Below are positions 32,704 to 42,477 of a DNA stretch of 64,000 bases, piece after piece (positions within the stretch are counted from its first letter, which is position 1; the number at the start of each line of letters is the position of its first letter). Origin of the DNA: Alistipes sp. CHKCI003 (GTDB lineage: Bacteria; Bacteroidota; Bacteroidia; Bacteroidales; Rikenellaceae); assembly GCF_900021155.1 (NCBI RefSeq), contig NZ_FCNT01000018.1:1-64000 (forward strand), written 5' to 3'. The position numbers and the translations under genes are program-made. The notes under the pieces are model-generated. The model searched no databases. It was not told the origin of the DNA and saw only the letters and a program-made list of their open reading frames with translations.

Positions 32704-33158
32704 CAAATGTATAAAACAGCACACACCCCTACCGGGGCGCGACGCTGTATCATAACATTTGCATTAAAATTTACCAGATTTCCCACGAAAGTCTGATACA
32801 ATCGCACAATATGAATATGTAGGTAGAATGCAATATTCTGTTGACAAAAATAAATAGAATTTAGCACACTTACAACTTTGGACCCGGAATATTTTATCAC
32901 GGGGATCTCCACCGCATCGGCCCGTTCGGGCGCAGCGTGCGTACGCTTCCGCAGACGGGCCGGCTCCGGCAGAGGCCGGCCGCCGCGGATGACTTGGAAG
33001 CCGAAGCGCGGGCGACGGACGCAGTGTTCGGCGACGGTGTGCGTGCCGTCTCGGGGCGGGCGGCGGAGCCCGCGGACGGATCGTCTATGATGAGGCGGTT
33101 CTCGTGCGACGGGCCGCATCCTTTGCGCGATGCTCGGCTGCGGCCGGCCGCAGACAAG

Positions 33159-33283
33159 AAAAAACGGCAGGGAATCGTCGCGATTGCCTGCCGCCTCCGG
33201 AGGCTGGCGCCTCCGAAAAACTACTAACCCAAACTTAATAAATGAAGAAACCTCACTGTGTGGTTCTGACACATCAGTTGATC
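33159..33283 (-). ncRNA. candidate sigma-54-dependent small RNA, copy B
   Basis: A paralogue of 32311-32431: sigma-54 promoter at 33293-33308, the same GAGGTTTCTTCATTTATT and CCTCCGGAGG segments, and an intrinsic terminator with CGGCAGG / CCTGCCG arms (33165-33171, 33187-33193) plus six T. Relative to copy A, the terminator's outer pair changes together (CAGCAGG/CCTGCTG), which supports a real RNA hairpin. Confidence 0.6.
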
Positions 33284-33292
33284 CGAACTGTC

Positions 33293-33308
33293 GCAAAGCC
33301 CGTGCCAA
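33293..33308 (-). promoter_or_regulatory. sigma-54 promoter, copy B
   Basis: Minus strand TTGGCACG-GGCT-TTGC. The promoter core is kept while the N4 spacer and the surrounding bases differ from copy A. Confidence 0.7.
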
Positions 33309-33878
33309 AAGGAGAAACCGCGACCGTCCGATTGCGGGTTTTGGCCGTACGGGCTATCATCGGGTCCGTGCGGAACGCTTCGCTGGGGGCGGTCGGTTGT
33401 CCTCCCCGTGCCGCGCCTGCTGCCGGGAGGCTTGTCGGCGCGGGCCGTGCTCCGGCGGTTGCGCGGCGCAGATGCCGGATGAGACGGGAGCGGGCCGGAT
33501 GCCGCGGCCGGCGGACCGTTTGCGGAGAGCGGTGGCGGTGTGTCCGTAAATCGGCCGGTTCGTCTTCGCCGGACGGGCGCACCGGTTTGAGCCGTTCCGG
33601 CTTTGGGTGTCGGGACAACCGGCGATCGGGTCTTCGGCAGCTCGACCCCGACGGGGGGGGGATTCGATGCGAACGGGCGATCCCGCCCGTTCTGACGCGA
33701 AACACCCCGGCGCCTCGTCTCGGACGGGGAGCGGGGGCGTTCCGTGCGTTGAACGGCAGCTATGGTGCGGCGGACTTCCGCGACGGGGCGGCCGGCCGGA
33801 TTTTCCGGAGAATGGAAGCGACACGGGACTTGTCGGCGCTTCGCGCACGGCGTCGCGCCCGTCCGCTCCGGAGGCTCG
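33309..33878. other. intergenic, no gene seen
   Basis: Very GC-rich, with overlapping Arg-rich open frames on both strands and no recognisable protein. An activator-binding site for the sigma-54 promoter at 33293 would be expected here, but I could not identify one. Confidence 0.4.
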
Positions 33879-35225
33879 CTATCGGAATATGCCCGTGTAG
33901 GTGGCGGGGCTCAGTGCACGTAGTTCGGATTTCACGTTCTCGGAGACGGCCAGCGTCTCGATGAAGGCCGCGATCGACTCGGCCGTGATGTGTTCGTTGG
34001 TGCGCGTGAGTGCCTTGAGCGCTTCGTATGGCTTGGGATAGCCTTCGCGCCGCAGGATCGTTTGGATGCCTTCGGCTACCACGGCCCAGTTGTTTTCCAG
34101 ATCGCGCTCCAGCGCCGCGGGGTTGAGGATCACCTTGCCCAGACCTTTGAGCAGCGACTTCAGCCCGATGAGCGTGTGGGCCATCGGCACGCCGATGTTG
34201 CGCAGCACGGTCGAGTCCGTCAGGTCGCGTTGCAGGCGCGAAAGGGGCAGTTTCGCCGAGAGGTGCGCGTAGACCGCTCCGGCGATGCCGAAGTTGCCCT
34301 CGGCATTCTCGAAGTCGATGGGGTTGACCTTGTGGGGCATGGCGCTCGATCCGACTTCGCCCGCCTTGATCCGCTGCTTGAAATATTCGGCGGAGATGTA
34401 CATCCACATATCGCGGCAGAGGTCCGTGAGGATGGTGTCGATGCGTTTGAGGCAGTCGAACACGGCGGCCAGATTGTCGTAGTGCTCGATCTGCGTGGTG
34501 TAGCGCGATCGGCAGAGCCCGAGCGTTCCGCCCACGAAACGGTCGGCGAACGAGGCCCAGTCGTAGTCGGGGTAGGCCGCATGATGGGCGTTGAAGTTGC
34601 CCGTCGCGCCGCCGAACTTGGCCGGTATGGCGATGTCGTGGAGCTGGGCCAGCTGTTTCTCGATGCGTTCGACGTAGACCATGAACTCCTTGCCCAGCGA
34701 GGTGGGCGAGGCGGGCTGTCCGTGCGTGCGTGCGAGCATCGGCACCGCACGCCACTCGTCGGCCAGCGAGGCCAGTGCGTCGCGCACCTCCTCGACCGCG
34801 GGGTAGTAGACCGCCGCCAGCGCCTCCTTGAGCGAGAGGGGGATCGCCGTGTTGTTGATGTCCTGCGACGTGAGGCCGAAGTGCACGAACTCCTTGTAGC
34901 GTTCGAGGCCCAGCGCGTCCATCTTCTCCTTGATGATGTATTCGACGGCTTTCACGTCGTGGTTGGTAACCGCCTCGATCTCCTTCACGCGCGCGGCGTC
35001 GGCCGGCGAAAAGTCGCGGTAGAGGGCGCGCAGCGCTTCGAACTGCACGGGCTCGATGCCGTTCAGCTGAGGCAGCGGGATGCGGCACAGGGCGATGAAA
35101 TACTCCACTTCGACGCGGATGCGGTAGCGGATGAGCGCCTGCTCGGAGAAATAATCGGCGAGTTTTTCCGTTTTACTGCGGTAACGGCCGTCGACGGGCG
35201 ATATGGCGGTGAGTTCGTTCAACAT
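33879..35225 (-). CDS. purB: adenylosuccinate lyase
   Basis: A 448-residue fumarase/aspartase-superfamily enzyme. It cleaves SAICAR to AICAR and adenylosuccinate to AMP, releasing fumarate, in purine synthesis. The family signature GSSAMPHKVNPIDFENAEGN (with the mobile catalytic loop Ser) and TSQDINNTA, THGQPAS are present, as is the N-terminal SPVDGRYRSKT typical of PurB. Cytoplasmic homotetramer. It is a single gene divergent from the DUF4834 operon. Confidence 0.96.
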   Translation of the reverse strand: MLNELTAISPVDGRYRSKTEKLADYFSEQALIRYRIRVEVEYFIALCRIPLPQLNGIEPVQFEALRALYRDFSPADAARVKEIEAVTNHDVKAVEYIIKEKMDALGLERYKEFVHFGLTSQDINNTAIPLSLKEALAAVYYPAVEEVRDALASLADEWRAVPMLARTHGQPASPTSLGKEFMVYVERIEKQLAQLHDIAIPAKFGGATGNFNAHHAAYPDYDWASFADRFVGGTLGLCRSRYTTQIEHYDNLAAVFDCLKRIDTILTDLCRDMWMYISAEYFKQRIKAGEVGSSAMPHKVNPIDFENAEGNFGIAGAVYAHLSAKLPLSRLQRDLTDSTVLRNIGVPMAHTLIGLKSLLKGLGKVILNPAALERDLENNWAVVAEGIQTILRREGYPKPYEALKALTRTNEHITAESIAAFIETLAVSENVKSELRALSPATYTGIFR

Positions 35226-35255
35226 ATTAAGGGGTGATTTTGTGCTTTACGGCAC

Positions 35256-35263
35256 CAAATTTA
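35256..35263 (-). promoter_or_regulatory. -7 box of purB
   Basis: TAAATTTG on the minus strand, 30 nt before the purB ATG. No clear -33 TTG is seen at the usual distance. Confidence 0.45.
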
Positions 35264-35273
35264 CGACTTTTAA

Positions 35274-35302
35274 TTGGAATACCCATATTTTTACTACCTT
35301 TG
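35274..35302 (+). promoter_or_regulatory. promoter of the DUF4834-mlaEF operon
   Basis: TTG (35274-35276), an 18-nt spacer and TACCTTTG (35295-35302), 23 nt before the start codon. Confidence 0.7.
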
Positions 35303-35325
35303 TAAGGCGAATATTTTTCCGAATT

Positions 35326-35724
35326 ATGAACCTGTTCATGGCAATCATCGATGCGGTAACCGGTTTCATCCGGCGCAATCCGCTGACGTGCCTCGTGATT
35401 CTGATTCTCGCGGTGGCGGCGCCCGCCGTGCTGAAGGGCATTGCGGTCTTCATACTCTATTTCCTGCTCGGCCTGCTGCTGCTCGCAGCCCTTTTGGCGT
35501 TCATGTTCCGCTGGCGCATCTGCAAGGTGCGCAGACAGATGGAGGAGCAGTTCGGTCCGCAGGGCGGTTTCGGGGGCGATCCGTTCGCCGGCCGCCGTGC
35601 GCGGACGCCGCGCGAGGGCGAGGTGAAGGTCCGCAAGACGCAGGACATGCCCGAAAAGCGGATTTCGGAGGACGTGGGCGATTACGTCGAGTTCGAAGAG
35701 ACGAAGGAGACCGGGGGCCGTTAG
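35326..35724 (+). CDS. DUF4834 family membrane protein
   Basis: 132 residues from the ATG at 35326 (MNLFMAIIDAVTGFIRRNPL). Two adjacent hydrophobic segments (about 19-38 and 43-60) are followed by a basic, low-complexity cytoplasmic tail with KVRKTQDMPEKRISEDVGDY, the arrangement of DUF4834 proteins of Bacteroidetes. Function unknown. It is 19 nt upstream of mlaE, in the same operon. Confidence 0.78.
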   Translation: MNLFMAIIDAVTGFIRRNPLTCLVILILAVAAPAVLKGIAVFILYFLLGLLLLAALLAFMFRWRICKVRRQMEEQFGPQGGFGGDPFAGRRARTPREGEVKVRKTQDMPEKRISEDVGDYVEFEETKETGGR

Positions 35725-35743
35725 TTCATATGCCGAGAACGAG

Positions 35744-36487
35744 ATGTTGAAACTGTTCGAGCAGATAGGGTGCTATTTCCTCCTGATGGGCAAGGTCTTC
35801 TCCCGTCCGGAGAAGGGAGCCATCTACCGCCGCCGCATCATCCGCGAGATGGAGGCGCTCGGCTTCGATTCGATCGGTCTGACGGCCATCATTTCGGTCT
35901 TCATCGGGGCCGTGATCACCCTGCAAATGTGCATCAACCTCGACTCGCCGTTCATCCCCCGCTCGCTGGTGGGCTACGCCACGCGCGAGACGATGATCCT
36001 CGAATTCTCGTCGACGGTCGTGGCGCTGATCCTCGCCGGCAAGGTCGGTTCGAACATCGCTTCCGAGATCGGCACCATGCGCATCACCGAGCAGATCGAC
36101 GCGCTGGAGATCATGGGCGTCAATTCGGCCTCGTACCTCATTCTGCCGAAGATCGTCGCGGCCGTCTGCTTCTTCCCGTTCCTCACGATTCTATCGATCC
36201 TGATCGGCATTCTGGGCGGCTGGGCGATTTCGGCCCTGACCGGGATCATGATCCCGGCCGATTACGTCGAGGGGCTGCTCATGGACTTCAAGCCCTATTC
36301 GATCGTCTACTCGCTCATCAAGACCGCGGTTTTCGCCTACATCATCGCTTCGATTTCGGCCTATTTCGGCTACTACGCCAAGGGCAATTCGCTCGAAGTG
36401 GGGCGTGCTTCGACCCGGGCCGTGGTCGCCTGTTCGATCGTCATCATGATCTTCAACCTGATCCTCACGCAAATCCTGTTGATATGA
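35744..36487 (+). CDS. mlaE: MlaE-type ABC permease for phospholipid transport
   Basis: 247 residues with about five membrane helices. The conserved MlaE loop is seen in ATRETMILEFSSTVVALILA and GKVGSNIASEIGTMRITEQI (the EIG/coupling region), together with DALEIMGVN. MlaE dimers form the inner-membrane channel that, with MlaF and an MCE protein, moves phospholipids between inner and outer membranes. It overlaps mlaF by 4 nt. The MCE (mlaD) gene is not in the downstream position here, as gap follows. Confidence 0.92.
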   Translation: MLKLFEQIGCYFLLMGKVFSRPEKGAIYRRRIIREMEALGFDSIGLTAIISVFIGAVITLQMCINLDSPFIPRSLVGYATRETMILEFSSTVVALILAGKVGSNIASEIGTMRITEQIDALEIMGVNSASYLILPKIVAAVCFFPFLTILSILIGILGGWAISALTGIMIPADYVEGLLMDFKPYSIVYSLIKTAVFAYIIASISAYFGYYAKGNSLEVGRASTRAVVACSIVIMIFNLILTQILLI

Positions 36488-37239
36488 TACGCGCGGAACA
36501 CATCGTCAAGTCGTTCGACGGCCGGGTCGTGCTCGACGACATTTCGGTCGAGTTCGAGACGGGCAAGACGAACCTCATCATCGGCCGGAGCGGTTCGGGC
36601 AAGACCGTGCTGCTCAAGTGCCTCGTGGGATTGCACGAGGTCGATTCGGGCCGCGTGTGGTACGACCGTACGGATTTCACGTCGCTCGGCTTCCACGAGC
36701 GGAAGGCGATCCGCAAGGACATCGGCATGATCTTTCAGGGCGGGGCGCTGCTGGACTCCTCGACCGTGGAGGAGAACGTGCGCCTGCCGCTCGACCTGTT
36801 CACGGACCAGAGCGCCGCGCAGAAGCGCGAGCGCGTGAACTTCTGTTTGCAGCGCGTGCGGCTCTCCGATGCCAACGGGCTCTACCCGGCCGAACTCTCG
36901 GGCGGCATGACCAAGCGCGTGGCCATCGCCCGCGCCATCGTGCTCAACCCCAAATACCTCTTTTGCGACGAACCCAACTCGGGCCTCGATCCCCGGACTT
37001 CGGTGGTGATCGACAACCTCATACACGAGATCACCGAGGAGTACAACATCACCACGATCATCAATACGCACGACATGAATTCGGTCATGGAGATTGGCCA
37101 GAAGATTGTATACATCCACGAGGGCCGCAAGTGGTGGGAAGGCACCAAAGAGGATATTCTCCATGCGGACAACCGCGAACTCAACGACTTCGTGTTCGCA
37201 TCGGCCATGGCCAAAAGAGCGAAATCGGCGGCCGAATGA
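36484..37239 (+). CDS. mlaF: MlaF-type ABC ATPase
   Basis: 251 residues, ATPase partner of MlaE. Walker A GRSGSGKT, the Q-loop (GMIFQGGALLDSSTV, typical of MlaF), signature LSGGMTKRVAIARAI, Walker B YLFCDEPNSGLDP and the H-switch THDM are all intact. It starts at an ATGA overlap with the mlaE stop, so translation is coupled. It is cytoplasmic and bound to MlaE at the inner membrane. Confidence 0.93.
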   Translation: MIRAEHIVKSFDGRVVLDDISVEFETGKTNLIIGRSGSGKTVLLKCLVGLHEVDSGRVWYDRTDFTSLGFHERKAIRKDIGMIFQGGALLDSSTVEENVRLPLDLFTDQSAAQKRERVNFCLQRVRLSDANGLYPAELSGGMTKRVAIARAIVLNPKYLFCDEPNSGLDPRTSVVIDNLIHEITEEYNITTIINTHDMNSVMEIGQKIVYIHEGRKWWEGTKEDILHADNRELNDFVFASAMAKRAKSAAE

Positions 37240-37287
37240 CGTCTGAACCGTATGCGGAACCTAATAATTAAAAAAATTTATTTTTTA

Positions 37288-37319
37288 TTTGCATTATAGG
37301 CGCGAAGTGTATAATTTTG
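37288..37319 (+). promoter_or_regulatory. promoter of gap
   Basis: TTTG (37288-37291), a 20-nt spacer and TAATTTTG (37312-37319), 55 nt before the gap start. Confidence 0.75.
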
Positions 37320-37356
37320 TAATTGAAAAATTCAGCCGAGGGTTTTAAGTTTTTAA

Positions 37357-38388
<1,032 letters not shown>

Positions 38389-38411
38389 GCGTCGCTGCTT
38401 CGGCGACGGAA

Positions 38412-38442
38412 AGCGGGGTGTCCGGTGTCCGGATGCCCCGCT
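38412..38442 (+). terminator. terminator after gap
   Basis: AGCGGGGTGTCCGG / CCGGATGCCCCGCT hairpin with a TGT loop (one internal TG/TG mismatch), then CGTTTCGT. Confidence 0.7.
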
Positions 38443-38656
38443 CGTTTCGTCCGGTACGAACCGGATGGGGCCGTAGGGCTGCGAAGGTCGCTCTGCGCTC
38501 GCGCAGGGAGGCTGTTGTCCGGCGGCGGCGAGGCGCCGAAGATCGGATCGGGGCGCGGATGGGATTTTCGGCCCTCGCCGTTTCGGACGGGGGCCGTGCT
38601 TTGCCGCAAAACCGGAGGGCGCTCGGCTGTCGCTGCGGTGAAGTGCGGGCGGAACG

Positions 38657-39064
38657 CTATTTTATATTCGGGATCCGCAGTTCGATGCTCGTGCCCGACC
38701 ACTGGTTGATCGCGTAGCGGGTGCGGGTCTCGCTCCCGTCGGGAAGCTCGATGCGGAGCTGCAAGGGAAAGGGTTTCGTTTCGGAGATGTCGCGCCCGGC
38801 GGGCAGCGTATGCGGAATGACGTACAGACAGAGCACGATGTGGTCGCAGGGCGGCGTTTCGAGCACGGTCGTACGCGGCGAGGCGTATGCTTCGGGCGGG
38901 GCCGGAAGATTCGCCCCGACGGGAGCCACGGTGCTTTCGGCGGATGCGAATCCCGTTCTGCGGTCTTCGCCGTCGAAACAACCGCACATGAGCGCCACGT
39001 TGTAGCGCCAGTATTCCGGGTAGGTGCTGGCGACGGCGATTTTGAATCCTTTTGCGATTTCCAT
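38657..39064 (-). CDS. hypothetical protein
   Basis: 135 residues from the ATG at 39064 (MEIAKGFKIAVASTYPEYWR), which lies just after a TACCTTTG box (39071-39078, minus strand). No signal peptide. The middle (GFASAESTVAPVGANLPAPP) is low-complexity; the ends look beta-rich (HIVLCLYVIPHTL, LQLRIELPDGSE). I do not recognise the family. Monocistronic, convergent with gap. Confidence 0.6.
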   Translation of the reverse strand: MEIAKGFKIAVASTYPEYWRYNVALMCGCFDGEDRRTGFASAESTVAPVGANLPAPPEAYASPRTTVLETPPCDHIVLCLYVIPHTLPAGRDISETKPFPLQLRIELPDGSETRTRYAINQWSGTSIELRIPNIK

Positions 39065-39208
39065 ACGGAACAAAGGTAGGCAATTTCCATGACAAGACCG
39101 CCTCCGAAGGCGGAAATATCGTCGGTTTTTTCGGCCTGCTTCGTCCGCGGAGGCGGAAGCGGCCGTCCGGTGCGGATGCGGCGTGCGGTCCGAAATATCG
39201 GCGAAATC

Positions 39209-39239
39209 TTTGCACTTGTCCGAATTTTTAGTAATTTTG
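39209..39239 (+). promoter_or_regulatory. promoter of the DUF177-rpmF-plsX-fabH operon
   Basis: TTTG (39209-39212), a 19-nt spacer and TAATTTTG (39232-39239): a perfect match, 17 nt before the first ATG. Confidence 0.85.
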
Positions 39240-39256
39240 CGCATTAAATGCGTTGA

Positions 39257-39868
39257 ATGAACGTGGCTGAAAGGTATACGATCGCTTACAAAGGGCTGAA
39301 AAACGGGCTGCACGAATTCGACTTCGAAGTCGGCGCAGCGCTGTTCGAAGCTTATGAAAGTACGGAGATCAAGGGCGGCGCATGCGAGGTGCATGTGTCG
39401 TTGAACCGTGCGGAACGTATGCTCGAACTGCATACGACGATCGACGGTGCGGTAACGGTGTCCTGCGACCGCTGTATGGAGGATTGCGACGTTCCGGTGC
39501 ATTTCGCCGGCGATCTGACGGTGAAGTTCTCGGACGAGACCGACGAGTACGACGGCGAGGTGATGTGGATCTCCCCCTCTGCGGGCGAGTTGGATCTTAC
39601 GCAGTATATCTACGAGAGCATCGTGCTCTCGCTACCCTATCAGCGCGTCCACCCCGAGGGAGGGTGCGATCCGGAGATGCTCGCTCGTTTCCATATCGTT
39701 TCGGGCGCCGAATTCGCGGCGATCGAGGCGCGTGCCGACGGGAACCCGGCCGGCCGCAGCGTGCCCGAGTCGGAGTGGGGCAAGCTGGAGGCCCTGCGCG
39801 AACAGCTGACGCGCGAGGTCGGGGAGGCCGTGCGCACGGACGGGAGCAATCATGATGGGAGAAAATAG
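39257..39868 (+). CDS. DUF177 (YceD-like) protein
   Basis: 203 residues. The paired cysteines in VSCDRCMEDCDVPVHF and the following SPSAGELDLTQYIYESIVL are the DUF177 core; the final Cys of the family is in GGCDPEM. DUF177/YceD proteins are regularly encoded just before rpmF and are linked to 23S rRNA maturation. The C-terminus ends in a Glu-rich helix. It is the first gene of an operon with rpmF, plsX and fabH. Confidence 0.85.
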   Translation: MNVAERYTIAYKGLKNGLHEFDFEVGAALFEAYESTEIKGGACEVHVSLNRAERMLELHTTIDGAVTVSCDRCMEDCDVPVHFAGDLTVKFSDETDEYDGEVMWISPSAGELDLTQYIYESIVLSLPYQRVHPEGGCDPEMLARFHIVSGAEFAAIEARADGNPAGRSVPESEWGKLEALREQLTREVGEAVRTDGSNHDGRK

Positions 39869-39894
39869 TTGAACTTATAAATAATAGAGAGAAA

Positions 39895-40077
39895 ATGGCA
39901 CATCCTAAACACAAAGTCTCGTCGACGCGACGCGATAAGAGAAGAACCCATTACAAGGCTGTGGTACCGACGGTGGTTACCTGCTCCAACTGCGGCGCTG
40001 CGGTGCTCTACCACCGCGTATGCCCCGAGTGCGGCTTCTACCGCGGCAAACTCGCCATCGAGAAAAAGACCGAATAG
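39895..40077 (+). CDS. rpmF: 50S ribosomal protein L32
   Basis: 60 residues: MAHPKHKVSSTRRDKRRTHY, then the zinc-ribbon pairs CSNC and CPEC, ending GFYRGKLAIEKK. A complete L32 of the zinc-binding (C+) type. Component of the large ribosomal subunit. Confidence 0.97.
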   Translation: MAHPKHKVSSTRRDKRRTHYKAVVPTVVTCSNCGAAVLYHRVCPECGFYRGKLAIEKKTE

Positions 40078-40169
40078 CCTCGGCGGCACGTCTGTGCCGC
40101 CTCGGGAGAGGTGCTGTCCGCGGGCGGTGCGTCTCCTCCGAATGATTTATAAACCGAATCTCACGATTT

Positions 40170-41132
40170 ATGTTAAAGATTGGTGTTGATGCCATGGGCG
40201 GCGATTTCGCTCCCGAGGCTGCGGTGAAAGGGGCCGTGTCGGCGCTCGAAGCCGTGAGTGCGGAGAGCCGGATCGTTCTGTTCGGCGACCGGACCCGCAT
40301 CGAGGCCGTGCTTGCGGCCGAGGGGTGTCCGGCCGACAAGTTCGAAATCGTGCATACCACGGAGGTGATCGAAATGGGCGACCATCCGGCCAAGGCTTTT
40401 CAGGCCAAGGCCGATTCGAGCATCGCGGTCGGTTTCGGCTATCTGGCCGGGGGAGCCGTCGCGGGCTTCGCGAGCGCCGGTTCGACCGGAGCGATGATGG
40501 TCGGTTCGATGTATGCGGTCAAACCGATCGCGGGCGTGATCCGTCCGACGATCTCTTCGGTCGTACCGACGGTGGCGGGGCGTCCCGCGCTGCTGCTCGA
40601 CGTGGGGCTGAACGTGGATTGCAAGCCCGAGGTGCTCGAACAGTACGGACTCATCGGCTCGATCTACGCCGAGGCCGTGCTCGGCATCGCCTCTCCGCGC
40701 GTCGCGCTGCTCAATATCGGCGAGGAAGAGGCGAAGGGGAACACCCAGACCAAAGCCGCGCACGAGCTGATGAAGGCTTCCGGGAAGTATAATTTCGTGG
40801 GGAATGTCGAGGCTTCCTACCTTTTCACGGGAAAGGCCGCCGATGTGTTCGTCTGCGACGGTTTCGTCGGCAATACGGTGCTCAAGATGGCCGAGGGCCT
40901 CTACCGCATCAATCAGTCGTTGGGCTGCAACGGCAATCCGTTCTGGTCGGCGATGAATTACGAAAACGTGGGCGGCACGCCCGTGCTGGGTGTCAATGCG
41001 CCCGTGGTCATCGGCCACGGCTGCTCGTCGCCGCTGGCGATCAAGAACATGATTCTCACTACCGAGAGGTGTGCTCAGGCCGACCTCGCGGGCAGGTTGC
41101 GCAGAGCGTTCGAAAACGAAAAATTAGATTAG
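40170..41132 (+). CDS. plsX: phosphate acyltransferase PlsX
   Basis: 320 residues. It makes acyl-phosphate from acyl-ACP for phospholipid synthesis. The N-terminal IGVDAMGGDFAPE, the GASTG-type loop (ASAGSTGAMMVGSMY), LLLDVGLNVDCKPE and GFVGNTVLKMAEG are the PlsX signatures. It acts at the cytoplasmic face of the membrane. Its stop is immediately followed by the fabH ATG, so the two are translationally linked. Confidence 0.95.
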   Translation: MLKIGVDAMGGDFAPEAAVKGAVSALEAVSAESRIVLFGDRTRIEAVLAAEGCPADKFEIVHTTEVIEMGDHPAKAFQAKADSSIAVGFGYLAGGAVAGFASAGSTGAMMVGSMYAVKPIAGVIRPTISSVVPTVAGRPALLLDVGLNVDCKPEVLEQYGLIGSIYAEAVLGIASPRVALLNIGEEEAKGNTQTKAAHELMKASGKYNFVGNVEASYLFTGKAADVFVCDGFVGNTVLKMAEGLYRINQSLGCNGNPFWSAMNYENVGGTPVLGVNAPVVIGHGCSSPLAIKNMILTTERCAQADLAGRLRRAFENEKLD

Positions 41133-42140
41133 ATGGGAAAAAAGATAACTGCTGCGATCACCGGAGTGGGCGAGTACCTTCCGGATCACCTTCTCACCAA
41201 TGAAGAACTCAGCCGCATGGTCGACACTTCGGACGAGTGGATCATGTCGCATGTCGGAATCAAGACCCGCCACATCCTCAAAGGCGACGGAATCGGCACC
41301 TCCTATATGGGAGCCCGTGCGATTATCAATCTGCTGGATAAGACCGGCATCGACCCGATGGAGGTCGATCTGGTGATCTGCGCCACGGTAACGCCCGACA
41401 TGTTCTTCCCTTCGACGGGCAACCTGATCGCCGATCAGGCGGGTTGCAAGAATGCTTTTGCTTACGACGTCTCCGCGGCATGCAGCGGCTTTCTCTTCGC
41501 GCTTACGACCGGTGCCAAGTTCATCGAGACGGGCACCTGCCGGAAGGTGGTCGTCGTGGGCGCCGACAAGATGTCGTCCATCGTCGACTATACGGACCGG
41601 ACCACCTGCCCGATCTTCGGCGACGGAGCGGCGGCCGTGATGCTCGAACCCAACACCGAGGGATACGGCGTGATCGACTCGATCCTCCACTCGGACGGCT
41701 CGGGCGAGTTGCAGCTCTACATGAAGGCGGGCGGCTCGCGTTATCCGGCCTCGAAAGAGACGGTGCAGAACAACTGGCATACGATCACGTGGGACGGTCC
41801 GGCGATCTTCAAGGCGGCGGTTTCGAAGATGGCCGACGTGTCGTGCGAAATGATGGAACGCCACAACCTCAAATCCGAGGATATACGCTATCTGGTACCC
41901 CATCAGGCCAACCTGCGGATCATCGACGCTACGGCCCGCCGCATGGGGCTGTCCCGCGAGCGGTGCATGGTCAACATCACCACCAACGGCAATACGACCG
42001 CGGCGACCATCCCCACCTGTCTGTACGACTACGAGAAGGAGCTTCGCCCGGGCGACAATCTGATTCTCTCGGCCTTCGGCGGAGGCTATACGTGGGGAGC
42101 GATCTATGTGAAGTGGGCCTACGACGGTTCGAAAGCCTGA
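41133..42140 (+). CDS. fabH: beta-ketoacyl-ACP synthase III
   Basis: 335 residues. It starts fatty-acid synthesis by condensing acetyl-CoA (or a branched acyl-CoA) with malonyl-ACP. The catalytic triad is visible: C117 (DVSAACSGF), His in VPHQANLR and Asn in TTNGNTTAAT. The gene order DUF177-rpmF-plsX-fabH is the widespread bacterial arrangement coupling ribosome and lipid synthesis. Confidence 0.95.
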   Translation: MGKKITAAITGVGEYLPDHLLTNEELSRMVDTSDEWIMSHVGIKTRHILKGDGIGTSYMGARAIINLLDKTGIDPMEVDLVICATVTPDMFFPSTGNLIADQAGCKNAFAYDVSAACSGFLFALTTGAKFIETGTCRKVVVVGADKMSSIVDYTDRTTCPIFGDGAAAVMLEPNTEGYGVIDSILHSDGSGELQLYMKAGGSRYPASKETVQNNWHTITWDGPAIFKAAVSKMADVSCEMMERHNLKSEDIRYLVPHQANLRIIDATARRMGLSRERCMVNITTNGNTTAATIPTCLYDYEKELRPGDNLILSAFGGGYTWGAIYVKWAYDGSKA

Positions 42141-42289
42141 GGCTTTTCCGGAGCATAAGAGCGTAGGGGCGTAAGGGACGAGAGTTCGTTGCGAACGGGG
42201 TGTTCGTTTCGGGCGAAGTGCCTGCTCCGGACCGGGAGACGGACCGTGCGGCGGGCGGATGGAGCCGCCGCCTCGGCGAAATGGCGAAG

Positions 42290-42328
42290 CGAACGAGCGG
42301 ACGGATTGATTTCCCGTCCGCTCGTTCG
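42290..42328 (+). terminator. terminator of the fabH operon
   Basis: Perfect 15-bp arms CGAACGAGCGGACGG (42290-42304) and CCGTCCGCTCGTTCG (42314-42328), then TTTC. It lies 150 nt after fabH. Confidence 0.75.
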
Positions 42329-42426
42329 TTTCAGCGGCCGAAGCCGTAAGACGGAATTATAAGCGGAGCCGATGTTTTTATCGGATAATCCGATCGTGCG
42401 GATGGTGCAGGAAACGGATAATCTTG

Positions 42427-42434
42427 TATCTTTG
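42427..42434 (+). promoter_or_regulatory. -7 box of the ferritin gene
   Basis: TATCTTTG, 43 nt before the start codon. No clear -33 TTG at the usual distance. Confidence 0.5.
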
Positions 42435-42477
42435 TAGCAGGAAATGAATATTAACGCAACGTTAAAACTTTCAGATT

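Noticed and set aside
33242-33964. Long plus-strand open frame beginning MKKPHCVVLTHQ
   Set aside because: The start lies inside the conserved antisense segment of sRNA candidate B, and the rest is Arg-rich GC-driven sequence overlapping the purB 3' end. In copy A the same frame stops after MKKPH.
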